From contig JACRJX010000010.1 of assembly GCA_016235595.1 (NCBI GenBank), forward strand, positions 1-35,501: a DNA stretch of 35,501 nucleotides, written 5' to 3'. The notes beneath the pieces were generated by a model that did no database searches, was not told where the DNA came from, and saw nothing but the letters and a program-made list of their open reading frames with translations. Source of the DNA: Verrucomicrobiota bacterium (GTDB lineage Bacteria; Verrucomicrobiota; Verrucomicrobiia; CAIQCK01). Of this stretch, positions 8,525-17,668 are shown piece after piece. Position 1 is the stretch's first letter, and every line of letters starts with the position of its first letter. Both the position numbers and the translations under genes were made by a program.

Positions 8525-10555
8525 ATGAAAACTCAATGGACCATCGGCAAAAAACTCATCACCTCCTTCATGGCCGTGGCCACCATCACGTTGATGCTGG
8601 GTCTGGTCGGCTATTGCGGCATGGTCAAGAGCGACCAGGCCATCAAAGAGACTGGCGTTGTACGGCTGCCGTGCGTGCAGAGTTTGCTGACCATCAGCAA
8701 GAGCGCTGAAATAATCAAAACGGCGCAACGCACGCTACTGAATGCCGATACGGACGTGGCCGACCGCAAGCGCCAGACTGAGAACGTCGCCAAAGCCAGG
8801 GCGGAATATGAAGCAGCCTGGAAGATTTTCGAATCGCTGCAACTAACCACCGAGGAGGCGGCCATCTGGAAGGAATTCGTGCCCGCTTGGCAGGCTTGGA
8901 GAAGCGACAACAATGAGTTCTTCAATACTCAGGCGAAGTTGGAGTCTTTGGGTATCACGAACCCAAAGGCACTCCAGCGGGATTTGCAGATGTTCGTGGG
9001 TGACCATTACAAGCTGAATACGACACTTCTGGATCATGTTCAGAACAACGCGGAATGCAAAGGCGGAGATAACCCTACCGCCTGCAACTACGGCCGGTGG
9101 ATGGCCAAGTTCGACACCGCCAACCCGGAACTGAAGCGATTAGTCGATGCCGCAAGCCCCTCGCACATCGCCTTCCACGCCGCCGTGAAGACGGCCAAGG
9201 AACTGGCCGCCAAGGGCGACAAGGACGGTGCCGTCAAGATCATCTACGGCGCACTGAAGAAAAACGCGGAGAAAACGTTCGAGGGATTCGGCGCCATGCT
9301 TGCCGTGGCACAAGAACCGATCGAAGTGCGCGAGAAGCTGATCCAGCAAGGGATGATCACCTGCGCCGCCAGTCAACGCAAAGCCCTCGCTTTGCTTGAT
9401 AAGCTGATCGAGATCAACCAGAGGGTCGCCGCCAACACCGTCAAAACGTCCAGTTCCCAAGCGACAGTGCTGAAGACATTGAGCCTGACCGCCATGGTTG
9501 TGGGTGTGGTGGTCGCTTTGGCCTTGGGCATCTTCATCACCCGGAGTATCAACAAAGTCTTGAAACAAATTTCCAGCAATCTGAACGCCGGCGCGGAGCA
9601 AACCACTTCGGCCGCCGGTCAAGTCTCCTCTGCCAGTCAGTCCTTGGCCGAAGGCGCGAGCGAACAAGCCGCGTCACTGGAGGAAACCAGCTCCTCGCTG
9701 GAGGAAATGTCCAGCATGATCAAGAAAAATTCCGAGAACGCCCAGAAGGCCAAAGAGCTTGCCAATCAAGCCCGCGTAGCAGGCGATACAGGCTCCGCCG
9801 ACATGCAGGAAATGTCCGCCGCCATGAGTGCCATCAAGGCCTCCAGCGACGACACCGCTGTCATTATCGAGACCATCAACGAGATCGCTTTCCAGACCAA
9901 CATTCTGGCCCTCAACGCCGCCGTCGAAGCCGCGCGGGCTGGTGAGGCCGGCATGGGGTTCGCTGTCGTGGCCGACGAAGTTCGCAACCTCGCGCAGCGC
10001 TGCGCCCAAGCCGCCAAGGAAATCACCGGCAAAATCAAGGATGCCGGTGCCAAGAGCCAGAACGGCGTCAACATCGGCGCCAAGGTGGCCAAGAGTCTCG
10101 ATGAGATCGCCACCAAGGCACGGCAGGTGGACGAACTGATCTCGGATGTCGCCGCGGCATCCAAGGAACAGGCCCAAGGCATCACGCAGGTAAACACGGC
10201 GGTGTCGCAGATGGACAAGGTCACGCAAAGCAACGCGGCCAGCGCCGAGGAAAGCGCCAGCGCGGCCGAGGAACTCAACGCGCAAGCCGAGTCATTGCAG
10301 GAAGCGGTGGGCCAACTGATGCAGTTGGTGGACGGCAACGCCGCAACGTCCGCACATGGCACCAGGAGCGCTGTCTCCAAAGCTTCACCGAGAGCAAGGG
10401 GTAAAGCCGTGACCCTCAAGGCACCCAAGAATGGCAGCAACGGCCATGGTCATGGGAAGGAAAAGATTCCTACCCACCGCGAATCAGAGCTTGCCGCAGC
10501 AGGCGCCCGTCATGGCGGCGACATCCCGATGGAAGGCGATTTCAAACGGTTCTAG
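8525..10555 (+). CDS. Methyl-accepting chemotaxis protein with extracytoplasmic CZB-like zinc-binding domain
   Basis: A 676-residue chemoreceptor. TM1 is at about residues 10-32 and TM2 at about 318-338. The region between them is helical and contains the spaced residues H161, C187-x-x-G-R-W192, H214 and H218. This is the pattern of the CZB domain, which binds zinc with three His and one Cys and can sense zinc or oxidants such as hypochlorite. CZB is best known as a cytoplasmic C-terminal domain; here the topology places it outside the inner membrane. After TM2 there is no complete HAMP domain, and the chain passes directly into the signalling helices that are almost identical to those of the two neighbouring receptors, ending in [12 protein letters not shown]. 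Zinc sensing is an inference from the motif alone. Confidence 0.93.
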   Translation: MKTQWTIGKKLITSFMAVATITLMLGLVGYCGMVKSDQAIKETGVVRLPCVQSLLTISKSAEIIKTAQRTLLNADTDVADRKRQTENVAKARAEYEAAWKIFESLQLTTEEAAIWKEFVPAWQAWRSDNNEFFNTQAKLESLGITNPKALQRDLQMFVGDHYKLNTTLLDHVQNNAECKGGDNPTACNYGRWMAKFDTANPELKRLVDAASPSHIAFHAAVKTAKELAAKGDKDGAVKIIYGALKKNAEKTFEGFGAMLAVAQEPIEVREKLIQQGMITCAASQRKALALLDKLIEINQRVAANTVKTSSSQATVLKTLSLTAMVVGVVVALALGIFITRSINKVLKQISSNLNAGAEQTTSAAGQVSSASQSLAEGASEQAASLEETSSSLEEMSSMIKKNSENAQKAKELANQARVAGDTGSADMQEMSAAMSAIKASSDDTAVIIETINEIAFQTNILALNAAVEAARAGEAGMGFAVVADEVRNLAQRCAQAAKEITGKIKDAGAKSQNGVNIGAKVAKSLDEIATKARQVDELISDVAAASKEQAQGITQVNTAVSQMDKVTQSNAASAEESASAAEELNAQAESLQEAVGQLMQLVDGNAATSAHGTRSAVSKASPRARGKAVTLKAPKNGSNGHGHGKEKIPTHRESELAAAGARHGGDIPMEGDFKRF

Positions 10556-10586
10556 CAGGCAATCTCCATTGGCCTCCTCGCATCCG

Positions 10587-10623
10587 CTGCCCGCGCGAGA
10601 TTATGCAGTGCTCGCGCGGGCAG
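10587..10623 (+). terminator. Cassette-end hairpin, copy 2
   Basis: A perfect 13-bp stem (CTGCCCGCGCGAG / CTCGCGCGGGCAG) encloses the loop ATTATGCAGTG, 31 bp after the second receptor gene. Sequence before the stem (GCCTCCTCGCATCCG) is also shared with the other two copies, while the sequence further downstream diverges. No T-run follows. The remaining gap to cheW copy 3 (309 bp in all) has no gene. Confidence 0.7.
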
Positions 10624-10747
10624 TCGGCCATAAGAAGAAGCCTGCATCTGCAACCGCTTCATTCGCTCCAGGGCGTTGCAGCGACAATCGTCTCCGTCAC
10701 CAAACTAAGACCAGGCAAGGCCACAGCCGCAATGGGCGAAACTCTGC

Positions 10748-10778
10748 CCTCAAGTATTTGTCACGACGCGCCGATAAC
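10748..10778 (+). promoter_or_regulatory. Conserved upstream element of cheW copy 3
   Basis: CCTCAAGTATTTGTCAC and GCGCCGATAAC stand 87 bp before the ATG at 10865, in the same order as before cheW copies 1 and 2. TTGTCA (10758-10763) and TACAAT (10783-10788) might form a promoter, although the 19-bp spacing is long. Confidence 0.42.
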
Positions 10779-10864
10779 AACATACAATGAAATGCAATGT
10801 CGTGGGCAAGCAGGGCTGTATAGACCACCTGCCATCAACCAACAAATAAGTGAAAGGAACAGAC

Positions 10865-11368
10865 ATGCCTACCATCACCCAGGATGCCTCTACAGCGACC
10901 CAGCAAGCCGTCGCAGGCAAGTACCTTACTTTTACGCTGGGTCAGGAATCCTACGGCATCAAAGTGCTCAAGATTCGCGAGATCATCCGCCACACCGACA
11001 TCACGGCCGTGGCCCAGATGCCCGCCTACGTCAAGGGCGTGATCAACCTGCGCGGCAAAATCATCCCGGTGGTGGACCTGCGCATCAAGTTCGGCATGGC
11101 AGTAGCCGAGACCACCAAGCGCACTTGCATTGTGGTGGTGCAGGTGAAGTCCAGTTCAGGCTCCATCATCCCGATGGGCATCCTGGTGGATGACGTGGAA
11201 GAGGTCACCAATCTCGCCGCCAGCGACGTCGAGGAAACACCGGATTTTGGATCGCACGTGGATACCGTTTACATCCTTGGCATGGCCAAAGTCAAAGGCG
11301 CCATCAAGACCTTGCTGGACATTGACAAACTGGTGACCGCCGAGACCCTTGAAGCCATCGTGTCCTGA
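10865..11368 (+). CDS. cheW: CheW chemotaxis coupling protein, copy 3
   Basis: A 167-residue CheW-domain coupling protein. The ATG at 10865 is preceded by AAAGGA (10853-10858) and gives the N-terminus [10 protein letters not shown], in register with the other copies; the frame also opens at a GTG 15 bp earlier. The segment [16 protein letters not shown] and the core [17 protein letters not shown] are identical or nearly so to copy 1, which is its closest relative in the window. The four-helix receptor gene follows after 68 bp. Having three CheW proteins, one per receptor, suggests either dosage or receptor-specific coupling; the sequence alone cannot separate these. Confidence 0.95.
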   Translation: MPTITQDASTATQQAVAGKYLTFTLGQESYGIKVLKIREIIRHTDITAVAQMPAYVKGVINLRGKIIPVVDLRIKFGMAVAETTKRTCIVVVQVKSSSGSIIPMGILVDDVEEVTNLAASDVEETPDFGSHVDTVYILGMAKVKGAIKTLLDIDKLVTAETLEAIVS

Positions 11369-11436
11369 TCATTCCGCCAATTTCAACGCGCAGCACCTCA
11401 TCAACCGCAACAACTCAGACTCAGAAGGAAAAAACC

Positions 11437-13074
11437 ATGTTCAAGAACCTCAAACTCGCAATGAAAATCTCCCTGGGATTCGGCACCGTGATCGCGATGC
11501 TCATCCTGGTGGCGGCCGTGGGTTACATGGGCGTCAGCCAGGATCTCCAGGGCATCGTCGATTATCGGAGCATGGCCCGGGACAACATCAAGGCCGCGGC
11601 CCTGAATGCCCAACTGCTCCTGTGCCGGCTCGACATCAAGGAGTATTTCGTCACCAAGAGCGACGAAACGATTCGCAAGTACGAGGCGAACAAGGCGGCA
11701 ATGAGCACCCTGCTGGCCGAAACCAAGAAACAGATGTCCGACAACAAAGACGATGCCGCACATCTCAAGATCGTGACGCAGTTTGAAACCCGGTTTGCCG
11801 AATATGACAAGGGCGTGCGCGAACTCATGGCCCTCCTGCGTCAAGCCGACGGCGCCGGTCGCACGAAACAGTTGGAAGACTCACTCGTGGCCATCGGTAT
11901 GGACATGGCGGCGGCCACCAAGGAGTTGACGTCTTCCATCACGGACGCCCAGATCAAACTCGGCGCGCAGTTCGAGTCGCGCGTCACCCAGACCAAGGCG
12001 GCTGTGTTAATCATCTCCTGCATCGCCGCCGTCTCCGGCGCGTTGCTGGCCTTCTTCCTCATCCGAACCCTTACGCGAGGATTGAAGGCGGTCATCAGCG
12101 ATCTTTCCAGCGGTGCTGAACAGACGACCTTTGCCGCCGGTCAGGTGTCCGCATCCAGCCAGTCCCTGGCCGAAGGCGCGAGCGAACAAGCCGCGTCACT
12201 AGAGGAAACCAGCTCCTCGCTGGAAGAGATGTCCAGCATGATCAAGAAGAACGCCGAGAACGCACAAAAGACCAAGGAACTCGCCAATCAGGCCCGCATA
12301 GCCGGCGATACCGGCTCTGCCGATATGAAGGAGATGTCCTCCGCCATGAGCGCCATCAAGGCCTCCAGCGACGACACCGCCATGATCATCGAGACCATCA
12401 ACGAGATCGCCTTCCAGACCAACATCCTGGCCCTCAACGCCGCTGTGGAGGCCGCCCGGGCCGGAGAGGCCGGCATGGGCTTTGCTGTCGTGGCCGACGA
12501 GGTCCGCAACCTCGCCCAGCGTTGCGCTCAAGCCGCCAAGGAAATCACCGGCAAAATCAAGGATGCTGTCGCCAAGAGTCAGAACGGCGTCAACATCGGC
12601 GGCAAAGTGGCCAAGAGCCTCGAGGAGATTGCGACCAAGTCCCGGCAAGTGGACGAACTGGCGGCGGAAGTGGCCGCGGCGTCCAAGGAACAGGCCCAAG
12701 GCATCACGCAGGTAAACACGGCGGTGTCGCAGATGGACAAGGTCACGCAGAGCAACGCAGCCAGCGCCGAGGAAAGCGCCAGCGCGGCCGAGGAACTCAA
12801 CGCGCAAGCCGAGTCGTTGCAGGACGCGGTGGGTCAGTTGCTGCAATTGGTGGAAGGCAGCGCCGCTGCATCCGCGCGTAACAAGAGCGCCGTCACCAAG
12901 GTTTCACCAAAGGCGAAGAGCAAGACCGTGACCCTCAAGCCCGCCAAGAATGGCAGCAACGGCCACGGTCATGGTGGCGAAGAAATCTCTGCCCACCGCG
13001 AACCGGAGCTTGCGGCGGCAGGCGCAAGTCGCGGCGGCGACATTCCGATGGAAGGCGACTTCAAACGGTTTTAG
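11437..13074 (+). CDS. Methyl-accepting chemotaxis protein with four-helix-bundle sensor
   Basis: A 545-residue chemoreceptor, the shortest of the three. TM1 lies at about residues 10-33 and TM2 at about 188-210; the roughly 155 residues between them are predicted to be helical and fit the 4HB_MCP type of periplasmic sensor, whose ligands vary and cannot be read from sequence. A canonical HAMP is not evident. The cytoplasmic part ([18 protein letters not shown] onwards) is nearly the same as in the two preceding receptors, with the usual tip. The tail again ends in [12 protein letters not shown] after a Lys/Gly/His-rich linker. AAGGAAAA upstream of the ATG is a plausible ribosome site. Confidence 0.94.
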   Translation: MFKNLKLAMKISLGFGTVIAMLILVAAVGYMGVSQDLQGIVDYRSMARDNIKAAALNAQLLLCRLDIKEYFVTKSDETIRKYEANKAAMSTLLAETKKQMSDNKDDAAHLKIVTQFETRFAEYDKGVRELMALLRQADGAGRTKQLEDSLVAIGMDMAAATKELTSSITDAQIKLGAQFESRVTQTKAAVLIISCIAAVSGALLAFFLIRTLTRGLKAVISDLSSGAEQTTFAAGQVSASSQSLAEGASEQAASLEETSSSLEEMSSMIKKNAENAQKTKELANQARIAGDTGSADMKEMSSAMSAIKASSDDTAMIIETINEIAFQTNILALNAAVEAARAGEAGMGFAVVADEVRNLAQRCAQAAKEITGKIKDAVAKSQNGVNIGGKVAKSLEEIATKSRQVDELAAEVAAASKEQAQGITQVNTAVSQMDKVTQSNAASAEESASAAEELNAQAESLQDAVGQLLQLVEGSAAASARNKSAVTKVSPKAKSKTVTLKPAKNGSNGHGHGGEEISAHREPELAAAGASRGGDIPMEGDFKRF

Positions 13075-13105
13075 CAAACAGGCTTCATTCGCCTCCTCGC
13101 ATCCG

Positions 13106-13142
13106 CTGCCCGCGCGAGTTTATGCAGTGCTCGCGCGGGCAG
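13106..13142 (+). terminator. Cassette-end hairpin, copy 3
   Basis: The same 13-bp stem as copy 2 (CTGCCCGCGCGAG / CTCGCGCGGGCAG) encloses TTTATGCAGTG, one loop base different from copies 1 and 2. It lies 31 bp after the third receptor gene. The downstream small gene begins about 100 bp later, so the hairpin would separate the chemotaxis array from it. Confidence 0.7.
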
Positions 13143-13245
13143 TGTGTCAGCGGGAGGAACACAAACTTGAGATGACAACATGACCCGGCTTGATCGTAAC
13201 GCAAACGCAAGCGTGCTGCTGATGATTCAACTTCAGGAGGAGATC

Positions 13246-13566
13246 ATGAGCAACCAAGGCGCGGGAAACGTCCGGGCGCCGTCATCGACCGTCCATCGCC
13301 TTCGCGAGAGAATCCCGCAGGAATATCTGGTCCAGTTTGATCAGCTCATCGAGACCGGATGGGTGGCCGTGGCACCGAAGGCCTACGATACATGTGAGCG
13401 CCTTCTGCCGGCAGCCGATGTGTGGATGCTGAGCCAGATGTCCGAACTGCCTGCCCACTGTCCGCAGTGCGACTGCCATCTCCATCACGATTTCGGCCGC
13501 ACCAAGTCCAAGGTCATGACGGGCCGGACGGCGAAAAGCAACGCGCGATATAAAACGCGCCGGTGA
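13246..13566 (+). CDS. Small unknown protein with Cys/His cluster
   Basis: A 106-residue soluble protein that I do not recognise. The ATG at 13246 follows a strong AGGAGG site (13236-13241), which decides the start against a frame opening 66 bp earlier. Near the C-terminus it has HCPQCDCHLHHDF (about residues 70-82), a dense Cys/His cluster that could bind zinc or another metal. The tail is very basic (GRTAKSNARYKTRR). There is no signal peptide or membrane segment. It stands alone between the chemotaxis array and the two-component genes and is followed by a long hairpin, so it is probably a single-gene transcript. No function is proposed. Confidence 0.7.
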   Translation: MSNQGAGNVRAPSSTVHRLRERIPQEYLVQFDQLIETGWVAVAPKAYDTCERLLPAADVWMLSQMSELPAHCPQCDCHLHHDFGRTKSKVMTGRTAKSNARYKTRR

Positions 13567-13632
13567 AGCTGTCTTCACGAAAGACACCATGTCCGCCGGC
13601 GCGAACAGAACAACTTGATTGGATCGTCCACT

Positions 13633-13688
13633 GAAAAGCACAACCGAATTAAAGACCCACAGCGAGGGGCCCATCGGTTGTGCTTTTC
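13633..13688 (+). terminator. Long hairpin after the small Cys/His protein gene
   Basis: GAAAAGCACAACCGA (13633-13647) pairs perfectly with TCGGTTGTGCTTTTC (13674-13688), a 15-bp stem with a 26-base loop. The 3' arm ends in a short T-run, consistent with a terminator readable in either direction. The large loop is unusual for one. The remainder of the 377-bp gap (13567-13943) shows no gene. Confidence 0.65.
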
Positions 13689-13943
13689 GTCTGTCGTCGA
13701 AAGCGCTCTCCCCAACGTCCGGCTCTGGCTGCGACTGTGCCGCGTTGCATTCCATTTCTTTGGGCGGGCGAAGGCCGTTCACCACACCCAAGCCGCCATG
13801 GCCGGTAATGAATATTGATTCCAGACAGGCCCGGTGGTAAGGATATGGCGTAATGCTGAAGTTAAATTTTGAAAGGGAATCTGCCGCTAATCTCTCAGTG
13901 AGGGGATACGGTTCTGTCTGAAATCTGCCATTGCTAAGTTCCT

Positions 13944-14408
13944 ATGAACGAGATGAATAAGGCAAAGACAAGCCCTGTCATGATACTCATCGCGGAGGAC
14001 GATGACGGCCACGCGGAATTGATTCAGGATTCTCTCCGCGATGCGGGCGTGAACAACCCGATGCTCCGGTTTCGCGACGGCCAGGAGGTGATGGACTTCC
14101 TGAACGGTAAACGCGAGCAAAAGCTGGAGAACGGCCACTCTTACCTGCTCTTGCTGGACATCCGCATGCCACGCATGGATGGCATGGAGGTGCTCCGGCG
14201 CATGAAGTCGGATGTTCGTTGGAAGAACATCCCGATCATCATGCTTACCACCACGGATGACCCGCGCGAAGTAAAAGGCTGCTATGAGCTGGGCTGTAAC
14301 TGCTATATCACCAAGCCCATCGATTTCGCCAGGTTCAGCGGCGTGTTGCGCCAGCTTGGACTGTTCGTGACGATCGTCCAGCTACCCGAGGTAAATGGGG
14401 TCTCGTGA
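13944..14408 (+). CDS. Single-domain response regulator (CheY/Rcp1-like)
   Basis: A 154-residue protein consisting of one receiver domain. The acidic pocket (EDDDG near residue 18), the phosphate-accepting Asp in LLLLDIRMPRMDG, the TT pair in IIMLTTTDDP and the KPID lysine are all present, so it should be phosphorylatable. The longer loop between the second and third strands (NGKREQKLENGHS) resembles the Rcp1 type that partners with PAS or phytochrome kinases. No output domain is fused, so it signals through protein contact. It is followed after 50 bp by a hybrid kinase gene on the same strand, its probable partner. Starts at 13944 and 13953 are both possible; neither has a strong ribosome site. 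Confidence 0.9.
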   Translation: MNEMNKAKTSPVMILIAEDDDGHAELIQDSLRDAGVNNPMLRFRDGQEVMDFLNGKREQKLENGHSYLLLLDIRMPRMDGMEVLRRMKSDVRWKNIPIIMLTTTDDPREVKGCYELGCNCYITKPIDFARFSGVLRQLGLFVTIVQLPEVNGVS

Positions 14409-14458
14409 GGCCCCGGGTGCCGAGGGAGCACGATGAGGATTGACTGTTTCATTGAGCC

Positions 14459-17400
14459 ATGAGTGCCGGGCATGTATTTATCGTCGAGGATGATGCCGGC
14501 CTTGTGGAGCTGTTTCGAATGGAGCTGGGCCAGCACGATTTGTGTTGCGACTCGGCGGGCACCGGCAGCGAGGCCGCCGAATGGCTGGCGACCCACAAGC
14601 CCGATCTGCTCCTGCTCGATTATTCCCTGCCCGACACGTGCGGCACAGACCTCATCACAAAACTGACGGCTGCCGGCACCCTCCCGCCATTCATCGTCAC
14701 CACAGGCCACGGCGACGAGAACGTGGCGGTGAGCCTGATGAAATTGGGTGCTCGCGACTACCTGATCAAAGACACCACACTGTTGGAGCGAGTGCCGGCT
14801 GTGGTCTTGCGCGTTCTACAGACCGTCTTCACGGAGAAGAAGCTGGCCGCTGCCGAGCGATCCCTGCGGGAGGCGGAAGAAAGGTATCGCGGCCTCTACG
14901 AGACCTCGCCTGTAGCGATCTTCGAGGAAGATTTCACCGCGGTGCGAGATTTCGTGGACACATTGCGCCGGGACGGAGTGACGGATTTCCGGCGGTATTT
15001 CAACGATCAGCCGGAAGCGGTCACGCAATGTGCCAGCCAGGTGCACGTCCTCGATGTGAACACGACCTGTCTGCGCCTCTACGGTGCGGGCAGCAAAGCC
15101 GAGATGTTGAACCACTTGGAGGACGTATTCACACCAGAGACCTACCAGGTATTTCGAGATGAACTGATCGCGTTCGCTGAAGGCAAGACGCTCTTCAGCG
15201 TTGAAACAGCCAACCGCACGATCAGCAACGATCTCATTCACGTTCATTTGACGTGGTCGCTCCTGCCTGCGGACGCATCCGGACAAATCAAGGCCATCGT
15301 GGCTGTCATGAACGTCACCGCCCTCAAGCAGTCGGCAGCGCGTTTGCAGGAGAGCGAGGATAAGTTCAGCGCTTTCATGCATTTTCTGCCAGGGCTCGCC
15401 AGCATCAAGGACGACCAACATCGATATCTGTTTGCAAGCCCAACCCTCGAGCAATCTCTCGGTGTGCCCCCGAACAGCCTGATCGGAAAGACCCTGGATG
15501 AAATCATGCCGGGACCGCAAGCCGACGCCATCCGGAGGACTGAAGAACAAGTGATGGCCCAGATCGAACCGATGGTCACGGAGGATAGACTGACCACCGC
15601 CAACGCGGCCCGCACTTGCCTGACGACCCGGTTCCCGATCGTCTCCCCCGGCAGGCCATTGCTGATCGGGAACATCAGCGTGGACATCAGTGCGCGCAAA
15701 CAGGCTGAGGAGGACTTGCGCAAGTCCGAACTGCTGTATCAGTCCTTGGTGGAGCATCTGCCCCAGTTTATCTTCCGCAAGGATCTGGCGGGGCGGTTCA
15801 CGTATGCCAGCGCACGATTCTGCCAGGCGCTCGGCCGCAAGCCGGAGCAAGTGGTGGGCCAGACTGACCTTGAATTGTATCCGCAAGAGCAGGCCGAGAA
15901 ATACCGGCGGGATGATCGCCGCGTGGTCGAAAGTGGGAAGGTGTTCGAGGCCGTCGAGAGCCGCTTCGCTCCCGGCGGAACGGAACAGATCTACCATGTG
16001 ACAAGAATGCCCCTGCATGATGAACACGGACAGATCGTCGGCGTGCAGGGCATCTTGTGGGACATCACCCAACAGAAACGGGCGGAGGAAACCCAGCGAC
16101 GGCTGGCTACCGCCGTGGAACAATCGGGAGAAGCCATTCTCATCACCAATGTGGACGGCGCGATTATTTATGTGAATCCGGCGTTCGAGAAAATCACCGG
16201 CTATTCACGAGCTGAAGTGATCGGGCAAAACCCTCGCGTGCTGAAGAGCGGGAAACACGATGCCGATTTCTATCGGACGATGTGGGAGACCTTGATCCAA
16301 GGGAAAGTCTGGACAGGCCGCCTGACCAACAAACGAAAAGACGGCGCGCTTTACGAGGAGAATGCCACCATCTCTCCGATGCGGGATTCGATGGGCCGAA
16401 TCACGCACTATGTGGGCGTCAAGCTTGACATCACCCGACAGGTGGACCTCGAAGAGCAACTGCGGCAGTCGCAGAAGATGGAGGCCATCGGCCAGCTCGC
16501 CGGCGGGATCGCGCATGATTTCAACAACATCATGACCGCCATCCTGGGCAACTGTCAATTGGCCGCCCGGAAGGTCTCATCGGATGCGCGGTTGTCTGGT
16601 TTCATCGAAGACATCAAGCAATCTGCCCTCCGCGCCTCGTTGTTGACACGCCAACTGCTGACCTTCAGCCGCAAAGAGGTGACGAGGCCGCAGGTGTTGA
16701 ATCTCAACGATGTCATTGTGGGTGTGAAAGGCATGCTGGCGCGTCTGATCGGCGAAGACATCGCGTTCATCGTCAATCCGGCTCCATCCCCTGTGATTGT
16801 GAAAGCGGACGTCAGCCACGTGGAGCAGATCATCATGAACCTGGTTGTCAACGCCAGGGATGCCATGCCCGACGGCGGCACGCTCACCATCTCCACCGCA
16901 AACCTGAAGCTGACCTCTGCCGACATGGGACAGCATGCCAAAGTGAAACCGGGAGACTACGCATTGCTCAGTGTGGCCGACACCGGCACGGGAATGTCTG
17001 CGGAGGTGAAAGCGCATTTGTTCGAACCGTTCTTTACCACCAAGGAGACAGGCAAAGGAACGGGCCTTGGTTTGGCCACCATTTACGGCATTGTTGCCGA
17101 GGCGGGTGGTCAGATCGTTGTCCAAAGCGAGCCGGGCAAAGGCGCGACCTTTGAAATCTACCTGCCACAGATGGCTGGAATCTTGGAGGAGACGGAGAAA
17201 TCGCCGAAGGGAGAACCCGTTGCAGGCGGGAAGGAAACCATTCTTCTCGTGGAGGACGAAGCCATCGTCAGGGACATGGCGCGAGTGTTTTTGACCGATC
17301 TGGGTTACACAGTACTGGAGGCCAAGAACGGCACGGTTGCCCTCCAGACGGCCAGCAAACACCAGGGACCGATCCATTTGCTGCTCACGGACATCGTGAT

Positions 17401-17605
17401 GCCAAAGATGACAGGCCGGACTCTGGCCCAGAAGCTCGCCGCCAAGCGACCACAGATGAAGGTCCTTTATATGTCTGGCTATCCGCGTTCGGCCGAGATT
17501 TCAAGGACTTTGCTTCCCGATGGAGCTGCATTCGTTCCAAAACCCTTTACTTCAGAAAGCCTGGGGCAGAGTGTGCGGCAGACGTTGGGGACACCTGCGG
17601 TGTGA
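14459..17605 (+). CDS. Hybrid sensor histidine kinase, REC-PAS(x4)-HisKA-HATPase-REC
   Basis: A 1048-residue cytoplasmic kinase with a receiver at each end. Domains in order: REC (1-125, Asp54), PAS-like segments at about 140-290, 293-410, 415-540 and 545-665, HisKA with the phospho-acceptor H686 in [11 protein letters not shown], HATPase (about 785-905; N box [15 protein letters not shown]1 DTGTGM, F/G2 [15 protein letters not shown]), and a C-terminal REC (about 925-1045, Asp978). No membrane segments were seen. All catalytic residues appear intact. The fourth PAS closely resembles the last PAS of the kinase at 20214-22184. It probably forms a phosphorelay with the receiver protein encoded just upstream. 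The trigger cannot be read from sequence. Confidence 0.94.
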   Translation: MSAGHVFIVEDDAGLVELFRMELGQHDLCCDSAGTGSEAAEWLATHKPDLLLLDYSLPDTCGTDLITKLTAAGTLPPFIVTTGHGDENVAVSLMKLGARDYLIKDTTLLERVPAVVLRVLQTVFTEKKLAAAERSLREAEERYRGLYETSPVAIFEEDFTAVRDFVDTLRRDGVTDFRRYFNDQPEAVTQCASQVHVLDVNTTCLRLYGAGSKAEMLNHLEDVFTPETYQVFRDELIAFAEGKTLFSVETANRTISNDLIHVHLTWSLLPADASGQIKAIVAVMNVTALKQSAARLQESEDKFSAFMHFLPGLASIKDDQHRYLFASPTLEQSLGVPPNSLIGKTLDEIMPGPQADAIRRTEEQVMAQIEPMVTEDRLTTANAARTCLTTRFPIVSPGRPLLIGNISVDISARKQAEEDLRKSELLYQSLVEHLPQFIFRKDLAGRFTYASARFCQALGRKPEQVVGQTDLELYPQEQAEKYRRDDRRVVESGKVFEAVESRFAPGGTEQIYHVTRMPLHDEHGQIVGVQGILWDITQQKRAEETQRRLATAVEQSGEAILITNVDGAIIYVNPAFEKITGYSRAEVIGQNPRVLKSGKHDADFYRTMWETLIQGKVWTGRLTNKRKDGALYEENATISPMRDSMGRITHYVGVKLDITRQVDLEEQLRQSQKMEAIGQLAGGIAHDFNNIMTAILGNCQLAARKVSSDARLSGFIEDIKQSALRASLLTRQLLTFSRKEVTRPQVLNLNDVIVGVKGMLARLIGEDIAFIVNPAPSPVIVKADVSHVEQIIMNLVVNARDAMPDGGTLTISTANLKLTSADMGQHAKVKPGDYALLSVADTGTGMSAEVKAHLFEPFFTTKETGKGTGLGLATIYGIVAEAGGQIVVQSEPGKGATFEIYLPQMAGILEETEKSPKGEPVAGGKETILLVEDEAIVRDMARVFLTDLGYTVLEAKNGTVALQTASKHQGPIHLLLTDIVMPKMTGRTLAQKLAAKRPQMKVLYMSGYPRSAEISRTLLPDGAAFVPKPFTSESLGQSVRQTLGTPAV

Positions 17606-17668
17606 TCGAAACGGTTCCGGGGACGCTTACACAACGATGGCCGTGCCCTTCCAACCACGGACGGCACG

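Larger units (their letters stand above)
4736..13142 (+). repeat. Three-fold direct repeat of a cheW-mcp cassette
   Basis: Three units lie head to tail: about 4736-7703, 7827-10623 and 10748-13142. Each has an upstream element, a cheW gene, a chemoreceptor gene and a terminal hairpin in the same order and spacing. DNA similarity is very high in cheW, in the receptor signalling domain (for example a roughly 130-bp stretch starting at 7241, 10163 and 12685 that differs by only a base or so) and in the hairpin. The receptor sensor regions are unrelated to one another. The array is therefore a duplicated signalling chassis with exchanged inputs. Confidence 0.9.

Noticed and set aside
4736..13142. 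The repeated array as a CRISPR or transposon array
   Set aside because: The repeats are whole genes with coding function; no short regularly spaced repeats, transposase or terminal inverted repeats were found.
13180..13245. Upstream extension of the small Cys/His protein
   Set aside because: The AGGAGG before the ATG at 13246 is decisive; the extension adds no conserved-looking sequence.
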